30,368 bases of DNA from Tubiluchus corallicola (Eukaryota > Priapulida > Priapulimorpha > Priapulimorphida > Tubiluchidae), in NCBI GenBank assembly GCA_030141605.1, contig JAQGDQ010001671.1, positions 1 through 30,368 on the forward strand, written 5' to 3'. The notes under the pieces were generated by a model that ran no database searches, was not told where the DNA came from, and worked only from the letters and a program-made list of their open reading frames with translations. Below are positions 1-10,280 of the stretch, piece by piece. Position 1 is the first letter of the stretch; each line of letters opens with the position of its first letter. The translations under genes were made by a program, and so were the position numbers.

Positions 1-63
1 TACTCCGCAGCCCATGTAAGACATTGATGTTCCTCCTCGGCCTCTATGAAAAGACATGATGAC
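1..63 (-). CDS. RTTN: Rotatin exon p (partial, continues past base 1)
   Basis: Starts in phase 0 after the acceptor CATCTTGCAG and runs off the window. VIMSFHRGRGGTSMSYMGCG matches [20 protein letters not shown] of vertebrate rotatin, including the conserved RGG..MS(F/Y)MG core. The C-terminal third or so of the gene lies beyond the window. Confidence 0.92.
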
Positions 64-331
64 CTGCAAGATGCAAATGAACCAAACGTTAATTCTCAAC
101 AACTAAATTCAACACGAGTACAGGTTTAACGCTGCGCTTGGCCGACTCACGAAACTCAATTAAAGATTTCTAGTGTAAGAAATGCTCTCTTTGGATCCTA
201 CTAAAGCCCTTTGTAGGAAAAATATTGACGTCGGCAATTTCAGGCTGACCACTCTGGTAACACGATGAAATTTGACTGCGAAAATTTAATTATCTCATTC
301 AGGGACTTATGCATATCTGCTTAAACATGGT

Positions 332-670
332 CCAGTCCTGACTATAAGCAAGGTCAGGTCCCGCCACAACCACCAATGCCGTGATTATGAGCGAGGTCTG
401 GTCCCACCACAACCACCAATGCCGTGATTGTGAGCGAGGTCTGGTCCCACCACAACCACCAATGCCATGATTATGAGCGAGGTCTGGTCCCACCACAACC
501 ACCAATGCCGTGATTATGAGCGAGGTCTGGTCCCACCACAACCACCAATGCCGTGATTATGAGCAAGGTCTGGTCCCACCACAACCACCAATGCCATGAT
601 TATGAGCGAGGTCTGGTCCCGCCACAACCACCAATGCCATGATTATGAGCGAGGTCTGGTCCCACCACAA
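332..670. repeat. 43-bp minisatellite
   Basis: About 7.7 copies of a 43-bp unit, core gattatgagcgaggtctggt then cccaccacaaccaccaatgc. Unit starts fall at 338, 381, 424, 467, 510, 553, 596 and 639. Copies differ by single bases. It lies in the rotatin intron between exons o and p. The apparent 80-aa frame through it is an artefact of the repeat cycling through frames. Confidence 0.95.
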
Positions 671-780
671 CAAAAAATGTAATGAGCGTACCCTGGATTA
701 CATTAGAACAAATGCTGGAAAACGAATTCAACTAAGTACATGAAAAAGTAGCAGAGATTTATAAAAAAAATATTTGCAAC

Positions 781-856
781 CTCTAAGAGAACTTGAGCTG
801 TGTCAGTACAGAACTTGTATGAATCTGTAATGGAAACACTCGTTGCCCAGCCCGGC
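781..856 (-). CDS. RTTN: Rotatin exon o
   Basis: 76 nt, one base then 25 codons ending phase 0 (AQVLLE). The acceptor is TTTCTTACAG and the donor TAGAG|gttgca. Joined to the previous exon it gives AWPGWATSVSITDSYKFC, corresponding to AYPGWSSHSPLTKPLDIC of vertebrate rotatin. A second AG inside (start at 824) gives a frame with a stop and is not used. Confidence 0.85.
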
Positions 857-1615
857 CTGTAAGAAACACCAGCTTCAATATTCTACACACGTTAAACAAT
901 CGTACAATCAATTTTAAAACTATAGTTAACCAAAAGAAAGGGAAAGGCTGGAAATGGTAGTGTGTTTGTTTATTTTTTCTGATATTTATTTAACTGAAAA
1001 GACAGGAGAACTAGACTTGGTGCTTAAAGGAAAGGTCAAGCCTCTAGGAGGATAGATTTATTTTAATGTTTGTCTAAAATGTTTAAAGGATTTAGTAATA
1101 AAACTGCAATAAGGGCCTCGTGTAATTAGTAAAATCAAAGTCACGATCATATTATGCTTAGACGCCCATTCTTCTTCCAATGACGTCATTTGTCTTGAAG
1201 AAAAGTAGCGCACTGTCAATCTTCATCAAAAGTATAATAAATTTTTACCAAAAGATTGGGTAGCTAATTTTGTAATATTTTTACGTGAACATTAGGTAAG
1301 CTGCTGTAGTTTGAATTAGTTTGAGTAGCGCGTGCTTACGGAAAGCCACGAAGTCTCCCAGTTACGTCATGATTTTCAAGGGAATGGCGGCAACCACCAC
1401 GCCCGAAATATTACTATTCAGAGGTAGTATATTTTAAACCTATGCTTTACAAGCAGTTCTTTGCAAATTTCTTTGTTATATTTTTCCAAGTTCAAGTGAT
1501 AACAGTAAAATAAACCCAAAATTATCGAGTGACTTGTTCTTTCTTTTAAATTTTGCCTTAAACACAAAAACCTAGTAGAAAAAACCTGAATAGAAACCAA
1601 GAATTCATTTCATAA
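857..1615. other. Rotatin intron sequence, no gene seen
   Basis: AT-rich intron sequence. It holds a perfect TGACGTCA palindrome at 1181-1188 and a TTACGTCA at 1362-1369, but nothing ties them to a promoter. Confidence 0.6.
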
Positions 1616-1763
1616 ATAATTTTGCATGAAAATCTATTGTCTGAGCAGAAACCTATAAAAATTATCAAATATAACGCAATCGCTGCTTAGTGAAAGTAGT
1701 TTTCATGAACTCACGCAAATGCAGCAATCTCTTATGATCCTGAAAGAGTTAAACAGATTTCAG
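1616..1763. repeat. Dispersed repeat family B, copy 1
   Basis: About 150 bp that recurs at 20721-20873 in the same orientation: ataattttgcatgaaa at the start, then cagaaacctataaaaattat versus tagaaacctacaaaaattat, ending gagttaaacagat versus gagttaaacaaat. The two copies are diverged. No tRNA boxes, terminal inverted repeats or coding sequence were seen, so the element type is unknown. Confidence 0.75.
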
Positions 1764-2582
1764 ATGAAACTTGTTAGAAAGTAAAAAAGATAGTTCATTT
1801 TATGGATAATTAGGCAGAATGTCAAAGTAATATTATCTACAGATGTATTCAGGAAAAAGTTGTATGTTCACTAATGAACCGTGTGGAAGTTGGAATTGTA
1901 CATTGTAGTTAGGTGCTGCCATCTATGTGCTAATCTTGTTACATTCTACCAGCTGACTTACCCTCAGTATAATTGTATGGTCCAGTGACTACATACACAC
2001 TGGTCCTCTCTCTATCTAAAATTAATGGTTGTTGTGAAGCCTGTGCAACTCTGCATGGGTCAAGTTCTATACCTGTATACTGGCTGTGAAACATGTGTTA
2101 CTGACTGCTTTTGCTTTCTATTTTGCTCAATGTTGCTCTGTGTCTAAACTCAGTCATTACAAAGTGAGCGAACAACAACTTCAAAAATGACTTTCACAAA
2201 CCGTTCGCTGGGGCAAATCCAAGCAATCAGGGTAAAAAAGAAAAGTCAAGGTACGTGCTTGGCTACACAAGTTAAGCAACACTTAACCTGTTTAGTAAAT
2301 GGATGGGTTGTTGTTGGAAAACAGCATCTTTAAGCTTAAGTTTCTTCAAAAAAACAGCTAATTTTCGCCATTAGGGAAAGATTGTAGGCGTGGGGGCAAT
2401 TTGGAAACACTTGTTAACGTCTTAAGAACAGTAACTTGAAAATATTATTCAGTTATTTACTTTGTTACTAATTAGCAAATTTGGCCACTTATTTGACTTG
2501 GCATTCATTAACATATTTAATCACTATACAAGCTTATTTCACCAGTATTTTGTCAATGTTATTCAAATGTTTAAATAAGTAC
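1764..2582. other. Rotatin intron sequence, no gene seen
   Basis: AT-rich with scattered short open frames. A 54-bp exon-like stretch on the minus strand (1962-2015) was considered and rejected. Confidence 0.5.
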
Positions 2583-2708
2583 CAGGCAGTGATGTAGACA
2601 AGACAGTCGAGGGTGTTCTCCAACGCAGCGAGGTTGTAAAAGTGGGCGGCGCTAGCGGCACGTAAATGATCCAATAGGAGCTCAGCTAGGGTAGTAATCT
2701 CGCATGTT
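2583..2708 (-). CDS. RTTN: Rotatin exon n
   Basis: 126 nt, one base, 41 codons and two bases. The acceptor is a good pyrimidine tract ending TTTCAG and the donor CCTG|gtactt. LAELLLDHLRAASAAHFYNL and AALENTLDCLVYITAW match vertebrate [20 protein letters not shown] and PSLERTLRGMANLTAYPGW. It sits just outside the 82-bp satellite element. Confidence 0.9.
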
Positions 2709-2813
2709 CTGAAATGAAAAGGTATATGATGCGCAGTGTTTCCATCAGGTAGCTGAGTAATTACCCGAATCTAATATTTCTACCCTGGTCTAACAGTGAA
2801 AAAAATACTAACA

Positions 2814-5256
2814 TTATTTGTAGCCAAAATAACGTGACTTTATTAAAAGTTCCAATTCACATAGTCAAAAATCACGCCAGACGTTTCGACAGACTACTGC
2901 AGTCATCATCAGTGGTAAAACTGCTTGTATGTTTGTCAAATTTTACCAGTGATGATCGCCAGACAATTCGACAGATTACTGCAGTCATCATCAGTGGTAA
3001 AACTGCTTGTATGTTTGTTAAATTTTACCACTGATGATCGCCAGACGATTCGACAGATTACTGCAGTCATCATCAGTGGTAAAACTGCTTGTATGTTTGT
3101 TAAATTTTACCACTGATGATCGCCAGACGATTCGACAGATTACTGCAGTCATCATCAGTGGTAAAACTGCTTGTATGTTTGTTAAATTTTACCAGTGATG
3201 ATCGCCAGACGATATGACAGACTACTGCAGTCATCATCAGTGGTAAAACTGCTTGTATGTTTGTTAAATTTACCACTGATGATCGCCAGACGTTTTGACA
3301 GACTACTACAGTCATCAGTGGTAAAACTGCTTGTATGTTTGTTAAATTTTACCACTGATGATCGCCAGACGATTTGACAGATTACTGCAGTCATCATCAG
3401 TGGTAAAACTGCTTGTATGTTTGTTAAATTTTACCACTGATGATCGCCAGACGATTTGACAGACTACTGCAGTCATCATCAGTGGTAAAACTGCTTGTAT
3501 GTTTGTTAAATTTTACCAGTGATGATCGCCAGACGATATGACAGACTACTGCAGTCATCATCAGTGGTAAAACTGCTTGTATGTTTGTCAAATTTTACCA
3601 GTGATGATCGCCAGACGATATGACAGACTACTGCAGTCATCATCAGTGGTAAAACTGCTTGTATGTTTGTTAAATTTTACCAGTGATGATCGCCAGACGT
3701 TTTGACAGACTACTACAGTCATCATCAGTGGTAAAACTGCTTGTATGTTTGTTAAATTTTACCACTGATGATCGCCAGACGATTCGACAGATTACTGCAG
3801 TCATCATCAGTGGTAAAACTGCTTGTATGTTTGTTAAATTTTACCACTGATGATCGCCAGACGATTCGACAGATTACTGCAGTCATCATCAGTGGTAAAA
3901 CTGCTTGTATGTTTGTTAAATTTTACCACTGATGATCGCCAGACGATTCGACAGATTACTGCAGTCATCATCAGTGGTAAAACTGCTTGTATGTTTGTTA
4001 AATTTTACCAGTGATGATCGCCAGACAATTCGACAGATTACTGCAGTCATCATCAGTGGTAAAACTGCTTGTATGTTTGTTAAATTTTACCACTGATGAT
4101 CGCCAGACGTTTTGACAGACTACTGCAGTCATCATCAGTGGTAAAACTGCTTGTATGTTTGTTAAATTTTACCACTGATGATCGCCAGACGTTTTGACAG
4201 ACTACTACAGTCATCATCAGTGGTAAAACTGCTTGTATGTTTGTTAAATTTTACCAGTGATGATCGCCAGACGATTCGACAGATTACTGCAGTCATCATC
4301 AGTGGTAAAACTGCTTGTATGTTTGTTAAATTTTACCACTGATGATCGCCAGACGATTCGACAGATTACTGCAGTCATCATCAGTGGTAAAACTGCTTGT
4401 ATGTTTGTTAAATTTTACCAGTGATGATCGCCAGACGATTCGACAGATTACTGCAGTCATCATCAGTGGTAAAACTGCTTGTATGTTTGTTAAATTTTAC
4501 CACTGATGATCGCCAGACGATTCGACAGATTACTGCAGTCATCATCAGTGGTAAAACTGCTTGTATGTTTGTTAAATTTTACCACTGATGATCGCCAGAC
4601 GATTCGACAGATTACTGCAGTCATCATCAGTGGTAAAACTGCTTGTATGTTTGTTAAATTTTACCAGTGATGATCGCCAGACGATTCGACAGATTACTGC
4701 AGTCATCATCAGTGGTAAAACTGCTTGTATGTTTGTTAAATTTTACCAGTGATGATCGCCAGACGATTCGACAGATTACTGCAGTCATCATCAGTGGTAA
4801 AACTGCTTGTATGTTTGTTAAATTTTACCAGTGATGATCGCCAGACGATTCGACAGATTACTGCAGTCATCATCAGTGGTAAAACTGCTTGTATGTTTGT
4901 TAAATTTTACCACTGATGATCGCCAGACGATTCGACAGATTACTGCAGTCATCATCAGTGGTAAAACTGCTTGTATGTTTGTTAAATTTTACCAGTGATG
5001 ATCGCCAGACGATTCGACAGATTACTGCAGTCATCATCAGTGGTAAAACTGCTTGTATGTTTGTTAAATTTTACCAGTGATGATCGCCAGACGATTCGAC
5101 AGACTACTGCAGTCATCATCAGTGGTAAAACTGCTTGTATGTTTGTCAAATTTTACCACTGATGATGACAGCAGTAGAATGTGGAAACGTTTGGCGTGAT
5201 TTTTGACTATGTGAATTGGAAGTTTTAAAAAATGTGTTGTTTTGACTACAAATGTC
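2814..5256. mobile_element. TIR-bounded element filled with 82-bp hairpin satellite
   Basis: The ends are inverted copies of each other. A 29-nt block starting tccaattcacatagtcaaaa at 2851-2879 is repeated perfectly in reverse complement at 5192-5220, and weaker similarity extends out to about 2814/5256 and inward into the array, roughly 90 bp per arm. Between them are about 28 copies of an 82-bp unit (unit starts from 2875 to 5085). No transposase frame is present, so it would be a non-autonomous foldback/MITE-like element whose interior was amplified. It fills most of the rotatin intron between exons m and n. Confidence 0.88.
2875..5165. repeat. 82-bp satellite array, each unit a hairpin
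   Basis: Each unit carries the arms ATCATCAGTGGTAAAA and TTTTACCACTGATGAT, a 16-bp perfect inverted repeat with a 20-nt loop (ctgcttgtatgtttgttaaa). Many copies have CCAGTG instead of CCACTG in the right arm, which puts one mismatch in the stem. The spacer between hairpins varies among a few types (cgattcgacagatta, cgatatgacagacta, cgttttgacagacta). Two short deletions near 3270-3320 account for the only length change. Reading frames through it are not genes. Confidence 0.95.
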
Positions 5257-6336
5257 AATAACTGTCTGTAATACAAAAACTGATATTATATTAAATTTTA
5301 AGATATGATATCCATTGCTGGAGAATTTAAAATTTTATGCCACCTTGTGCTGTGGGCTTCTACAGTAGGTACCTTGTAGCAGACTATTAACTACTGTTTG
5401 GTGCCAGGCCAACAGCCAGTAGGGAGATGGCAGATCAAACCATTTTTGTCATAGGGGTGACTTACAAAAAAACAAACCGATTTCTTTACCAAGAGGTTAA
5501 TTATCCAAATGAAATTGTTTGTTAAAAATTCAAAAACTTATTTCAGGCCACTAACAAAGGTAAGAACAAACGGATTGTTAAGTTTAACAGAACACAAAAA
5601 GGAAAATATAGATTATTTTATTCCCCTAATCCCTGCGCCACATTAATAGTACTCAGTGTGGTACTACCTAGGTTGACTAGTTGATAAAGTGTGCAATTAA
5701 GTAATTAAGCAGTCTTATATACAACTGGCAGATAAAAACTCAATCAAATGCCTTCTGTGTGGGAAAACACAAACTTTCACAACTCATAACTCATGTGTTC
5801 AGGCTCTCAGGGTGTAATAAATGAATGCTTGCTGTTAACATAACAGTGCAGTTAGTTAAAATGTACAGCGGTTGTTTTTATTTGTGAATATAAATGATTA
5901 CAGTTTCTTCACTGCCGGTGAATCTTAACAATAGGGTAAACGGGTACGCGGCGGGTATGGAGAATAGGATACCCGAGTCTAATTTTTGCTACGCATAAAC
6001 ACTAATATTGACGCAGCAGGTAATACTAAATTTTAATTTTTGCATTTTACAGTTTATAATTTGATTTTATACAAGTGATTTGCCACAGGTACAACTGAAA
6101 GCACAGCATACAAAAGCCCATGAGAAAACGTGTAACAAATGTCACTAATAAATCACATCAAATACTCAGTTTTTGTCATATTTTTAACCGTGACTTCTGC
6201 TTATTATTTATGATTTCGTTCTGCATAAAATCAAGGAAAAATTCGTCCTTACTGACATTTCTCTCTGTTTTTCCCCCAGCTACCTGCAGATGGCAGCACT
6301 AGTTAGCACAAATTTGTAGTTTGGGTGTCATCGTAC
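5257..6336. other. Rotatin intron sequence, no gene seen
   Basis: Nothing recognisable. A short open frame at 6120-6302 has no family features. A stretch ending atacccgagtctaatttttgc (near 5971) weakly resembles one near 2762 and may be a very old repeat. Confidence 0.5.
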
Positions 6337-6606
6337 CTGGTTGAAGAAACGTCGAGTTTACGAATGTACACTTTAATGAAGTTCAACAAATCTTTACTAG
6401 GCGGCGTTAGCGTAGCTCCTCCCAGAGTTTCCGGCACCTGAAGAAGCCCCATTACACTACTGTGTGAAGTACACAGCAAGTTTTGTCCCCAGCCGGTAAA
6501 ACTAGGCGAAAGATCCGGACAAAGCTGTAAGACGGTCATCAAACTGCGGAGCACCTTCTTAACCAACGCCTCATCTGCAGTCGAACTTGGATTCACCTTA
6601 AAAAAT
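6337..6606 (-). CDS. RTTN: Rotatin exon m
   Basis: 270 nt, the longest exon here: one base, 89 codons and two bases. It starts at the AG of GCGTTTAG, giving RFFKVNPSSTADEALVKKV, which matches RFLQVLPACTEDEKLL of vertebrates. An AG 10 nt further in (TTTTTAAG) would break the frame. It continues through a Gly/Ser/Pro-rich loop (around PETLGGATLTPPSKD) to IRKLDVSST. The donor is ACCAG|gtacga. The C-terminal half is less conserved than the start. Confidence 0.88.
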
Positions 6607-6789
6607 CTAAACGCAAAGGCAAAATGACTGACATGGCACCACTATGAGCCTTACTGGCGCTCACAAAACATTAACAACACAGGAAAAATGCAATGTGTAA
6701 TATTTCTCTCATGTAAACTCGCAAAGCAACAACAGCAGCAAGGAATTTTCATAGATGATGAAATAAACTGCTGGCGAGAACATTAATAA

Positions 6790-7257
6790 ACAGGCAACAC
6801 AGAACAAGAGCAATGTCGTGAACAGGCAACACAGAACAAACGAAAAGCCATAAACAGGCAACACTAAACAAGAGCAAAGTTACAGACAGGCAACACTAAA
6901 CAAAAGCAGTCTTAAATTGGCAACACAGAACAAGAGCAATGTCGCAAACAGGCAATGCAAATCAAACGACAAGCCATTAACAGGTAACACTAAACAAAAG
7001 CAAAGCCTTAAACTGGGAACACAGAACAAGAGCAATGTCGTGAACAGGCAACACAAATGAAACGAAAAGCTATAAACAGGCAACACTCAACAAAAGCAGT
7101 CTTAAATTGGCAACACAGAACAAGGGCGAAGTCGTAAACAGGCAACACAAAACAAGAGCAATGTCGTGAACAGGCAACACAAAACAAGAGCAATGTCGTA
7201 AACAGGCAACACAAAACAAGAGCAAAGTCGTAAACAGGCAACACAAAACAAGAGCAA
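6790..7257. repeat. 32-bp minisatellite
   Basis: Roughly 14 copies of a 32-bp unit with core aacaggcaacacaaaacaag then agcaatgtcgta. Variants have aaacgaaaagccat or agcagtcttaaatt in the second half. Single inverted copies lie at 7271-7303 and 7799-7845, pointing back at the array. The long Leu/Cys/Phe-rich frames on the minus strand (6880-7365) come from this repeat and are not genes. Confidence 0.92.
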
Positions 7258-7270
7258 TTTGTATTTGGTT

Positions 7271-7845
7271 TGTGTTGCCTGTTTAAGGCTTTGCTGTTGT
7301 TTAGGGGGTGTTTGATTTTTGTGGATGCCAAAACGGATTTGTGGACATCTTTTTACGGGGGTCACCTTCTTTGTACAATTTGTTTACAAGTAAAAACACG
7401 TGTCCACAAGTTTACAGGTTTCAGTCTTTGTGACCACAAATATCGAGTTACTGTTAAATTTACTGTTTAGGTTGTGAACCATTTACCTCACACTAGTTTT
7501 ACATTGAAATTGTCGTGATGGAGTAATGAGAGGATAAAGTCTGCGCATTGGTGTTGTCTGGTGATGGAATCGATAAGGAAAGAGGTGTGATCCCGAAGAT
7601 CCCTACCGACTTTGATGATCTATTTATGCCTGAATTGGTAGAACTTGATTGAATGCTCAATAAATCAATGCTTAAGCAAGATATTTGACGATAATATCAA
7701 GTCTTTAACCTTGAAACTTGCATCGTGGAGTTTGTCTTTCTTGTGGACACAAATGATCCCTAATTTCTTTTAGTGTCCACAAAAAACCGAATCCCAGTTG
7801 TTTAGTGTTGCCTGTTCACAACTTTGCTCCGGTTTTGTGTTTTCT
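7271..7845. repeat. Inverted copies of the 32-bp unit flanking 500 bp of unique DNA
   Basis: tgtgttgcctgtttaaggct at 7271 and agtgttgcctgttcacaact at 7805 are reverse complements of the 32-bp unit. Between them (7304-7798) no gene is seen. A gtgtccacaa/ttgtggac motif appears several times (7334-7345, 7399-7408, 7742-7750, 7771-7780), partly as inverted pairs. The whole 6790-7845 block may be one composite element, but I could not define its ends. Confidence 0.55.
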
Positions 7846-7927
7846 GTTCATTTCTGCTTTTCACAAATTTCGCTGCAACAATATTGTTGCATCACTGTTG
7901 CTTACGAACAGAGCAGCAATTTTTAGT

Positions 7928-8385
7928 TACCGTATATTCTCGCATATAAGCCTACATCGCATATAAGCCGACCCCCTAAAACTGCTTTAAAATGGCCAGT
8001 TTTTGCAAAAACCCGTATATAAGCCGAACATCAACTTGTCTAATTTTACTCCATACCCAATCAACAAAATTGATCCCTTTTTGTCACATATATTTATACA
8101 TTTTTAATATTTTTTATCTAATTAATGAATATAAAAAGCAGACATTTATTGAAATGTGAATTTTTTCTAAAAAAAAGTGGGTGGACGGCGATCCCCCTCC
8201 AATACACCACTGGTGACACACAACCAAATAAAGAGTCAAATAGCGATGAAAATGTGTGGCTGGAAAATTGGCATTAGTGTCTGTCCTTGTGTTCATTTTG
8301 TTTCATGCGCATATAAGCCGACCCCCTGATGTCAGTATTGTATTTTATAGTTCTAAATTCGGCTTATATGCGAGTATATACGGTA
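7928..8385. mobile_element. Non-autonomous TIR element (TATAAGCC-type ends)
   Basis: The ends are taccgtatattctcgcatat... and, as reverse complement of the right end, taccgtatatactcgcatat..., an inverted repeat of about 26 bp with one mismatch. A TA at each border could be a target duplication. Inside each end, a 20-nt direct repeat cgcatataagccgaccccct occurs at 7958-7977 and 8308-8327. At 458 bp with no transposase, it is a MITE-like element. Similar TATAAGCCGA-type sequences are familiar from many animal genomes, but I cannot assign a superfamily. Confidence 0.85.
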
Positions 8386-8668
8386 CATGTATGAATATGT
8401 ACTAGAGATAAATATTTGACTCTTCATTATCTTGAATAATACTAAATTTTCAGATGTTAATTATCACCACTTCTAGTAATTACTCACAGAGTGCTACCAT
8501 CGCGGTATTGAGATACTGGCAACACTGGATGTCAACATGGTGTCAACAGGTGGACCCAAGTAATTCAGAAAACTTCCACTAGGGGCATTTCAATCTTCTT
8601 GCGTAGTTTAGAAATCTATCCTACCCTATTAACCAAAAAAGTAACTGAGCTTGACATTAGAAACGCAC

Positions 8669-8896
8669 CTGAAAAGTGCTTCCAGTAATCCCTGCCTCTC
8701 CAGTAACTCCAAAAGATTCCCGTTTGCAGATACGTAAAGCACAGAATAGCATAGCAGGCTAGTTAAAGCTTCTTTCACATTACTGTGGTTCTGAGCATGT
8801 AGAATCGAGTGAACTGCTCTGTTCAATGCTGGCACCACTGAACTGGACACTATCCAATCACAATCAGCTTCGCTGAGTTTCAAAGGCTGTGGAAAC
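8669..8896 (-). CDS. RTTN: Rotatin exon l
   Basis: 228 nt, one base then 75 codons plus two bases, starting FPQPLKLSEADCDWIV and ending LLERQGLLEALF. ALNRAVHSILHAQNHSNVKE matches [20 protein letters not shown] of vertebrate rotatin. The acceptor is TGTTCCAG and the donor TTCAG|gtgcgt. The open frame reads a little past the donor, but only the splice here joins in frame to the next exon with conserved RFFK. Confidence 0.92.
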
Positions 8897-8992
8897 CTGG
8901 AACACAAAATGAAAATACTTTCCAGATTCGACAAATTGCCCAACATGTTCAGTAACATATAATTTCATTTTACAACACTGATTTATATATAG

Positions 8993-9395
8993 AGGCTGAA
9001 GCCCAGTCAGTTGCTACTACATCAGCTGACTTACACAGTAAAATCAGCTAGCTCGGCTGAAACTGAGTCAGTTGCTACTACATCAGCTGACTCACACAGT
9101 AAATCAGCTAGCTAGGCTGAAACTGAGTCAGTTCCTACTACATCAGCTGACTCACACAGTAAATCAGCTAACTCAGCTGAAGCTGAGTCAGTTGCTGCTA
9201 CATCAGAGTAAATCAGCTAGCTTGGTTGAAGCTGAGTCAGTTGCTACTACATCAGCTGACTCACGCAATAAATCAGCTAGTTCATCTGAAGTTGAGTCAG
9301 TTACTACTACATCAGCTGACTTACACAGTAAATCAGCTAGCTCGGCTAAAGCTGCATCAGTTGCTACAAAAAATCAGCTAATTCAGCTATAGCTG
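8993..9395. repeat. 60-bp minisatellite
   Basis: About 6.5 copies of a 60-bp unit, core cagttgctactacatcagct then gactcacacagtaaatcagc. One copy is shortened near 9200 and one has an extra A. Because 60 is a multiple of 3, plus-strand frames stay open (a 20-aa Ser/Ala-rich cycle in one frame, Leu/Gln-rich in another). It lies in a rotatin intron on the antisense strand and has no coding support. Confidence 0.92.
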
Positions 9396-9983
9396 CGAAT
9401 GTTAGTTAACTAAACAAATGATAAATTATTAGTTAACTGTTATGGTATGGAGATACATTTTTTAAATAATTTGTGTGGCTTTTATTCACAGAGAAAAGCT
9501 GATGTAGAAATGTAAATAATGCATTAGAGATTAATTTTTTATCATTATAAGAAAGCAATGGATTTATTGCAAATATAATTTAAATCCAACTCTTGGCAAA
9601 GTTTATCTTGATTACAATGACTCAGCACCAAAACACCAAAATGATCCCATATATGTGACTAACGCTGCCTACTTGTGGATTTAATTCTGACCAGTTTTCT
9701 CATTCAAAAATTTCTAAAGTTAAGCATCTCTACCAGCACATGCATAATCTGACCACGAATTCACAACGTGTTTGCCATATTTCAACCAGAGATTTGCAGT
9801 GTCACGTGATTATCGCAAGAGCGGAAGTCTTCGCAGCCGAGAAAAATGGCGGCTGCCTGGACTCCTCTCGCTGAGCGGCTGGCACAACTAAAGTTGATTT
9901 TCTTATTGGCTCGGTCGACTGTAGGAATAAACCGACTGAAGCACGGCTCTGGGCTCTATTCATATACCATTATAATCACTCAC
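9396..9983. other. Rotatin intron sequence, no gene seen
   Basis: AT-rich, then GC-richer near 9800-9960. No repeat or gene recognised. Confidence 0.5.
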
Positions 9984-10184
9984 TTATCAAGAGACGCTCT
10001 TTCGTCAGCTCTCATTAGTAGGTGTTCCACTAGCATTTCCATATCACCAAACCACGAAACGTTCCACTGGAGTCGTATTCGACTCCACCACGGCTCTTCC
10101 ATTAACGGATCTGTGACGGACATTGATGGAAGACGGTTCAGAGAGAATATTTCGTGAGTTGGAACAATAAATGGCAGTTTATAC
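9984..10184 (-). CDS. RTTN: Rotatin exon k
   Basis: 201 nt, one base then 66 codons plus two bases. The start YKLPFIVPTHEIFSLNRLPS corresponds to vertebrate [20 protein letters not shown]. The later RIRLQWNVSWFGDMEMLVEH corresponds to [20 protein letters not shown], where the W-N-(V/L)-S-W core is conserved. The acceptor is TTTTTAG and the donor ATAA|gtgagt. Confidence 0.92.
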
Positions 10185-10280
10185 CTAAAAATTAACATCA
10201 TAAACCATTCAGTTTTGTAAAGTGGACTTGAGTTTATTCAAAGTTTTAAAGTAAAAAGAACTTAACTACATAATCACAAG

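Noticed and set aside
1181-1188. Perfect TGACGTCA (CRE) as a promoter element
   Set aside because: It lies inside a rotatin intron with no nearby transcription start evidence, and an isolated 8-mer is expected by chance in sequence of this length now and then.
1962-2015. Possible extra minus-strand exon flanked by TTTTAG and gtaagt, reading DRERTSVYVVTGPYNYTE
   Set aside because: It matches no part of rotatin, and the neighbouring exons already join in phase with conserved sequence. A cassette exon or unrelated relic cannot be excluded.
2875-5165. CRISPR-like look of regularly spaced repeats (also 332-670 and 12849-13998)
   Set aside because: The whole unit is repeated with no variable spacers, there are no cas genes, and the sequence is clearly animal nuclear DNA.
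6880-7365. Cys/Leu/Phe-rich minus-strand open frames
   Set aside because: They are the 32-bp minisatellite read in overlapping frames.
8640-8668. Extending rotatin exon l into RCVSN using a later donor (gtcaag)
   Set aside because: The stronger donor at 8668 with the acceptor at 6607 gives conserved RFFKV, so the extension is unnecessary.
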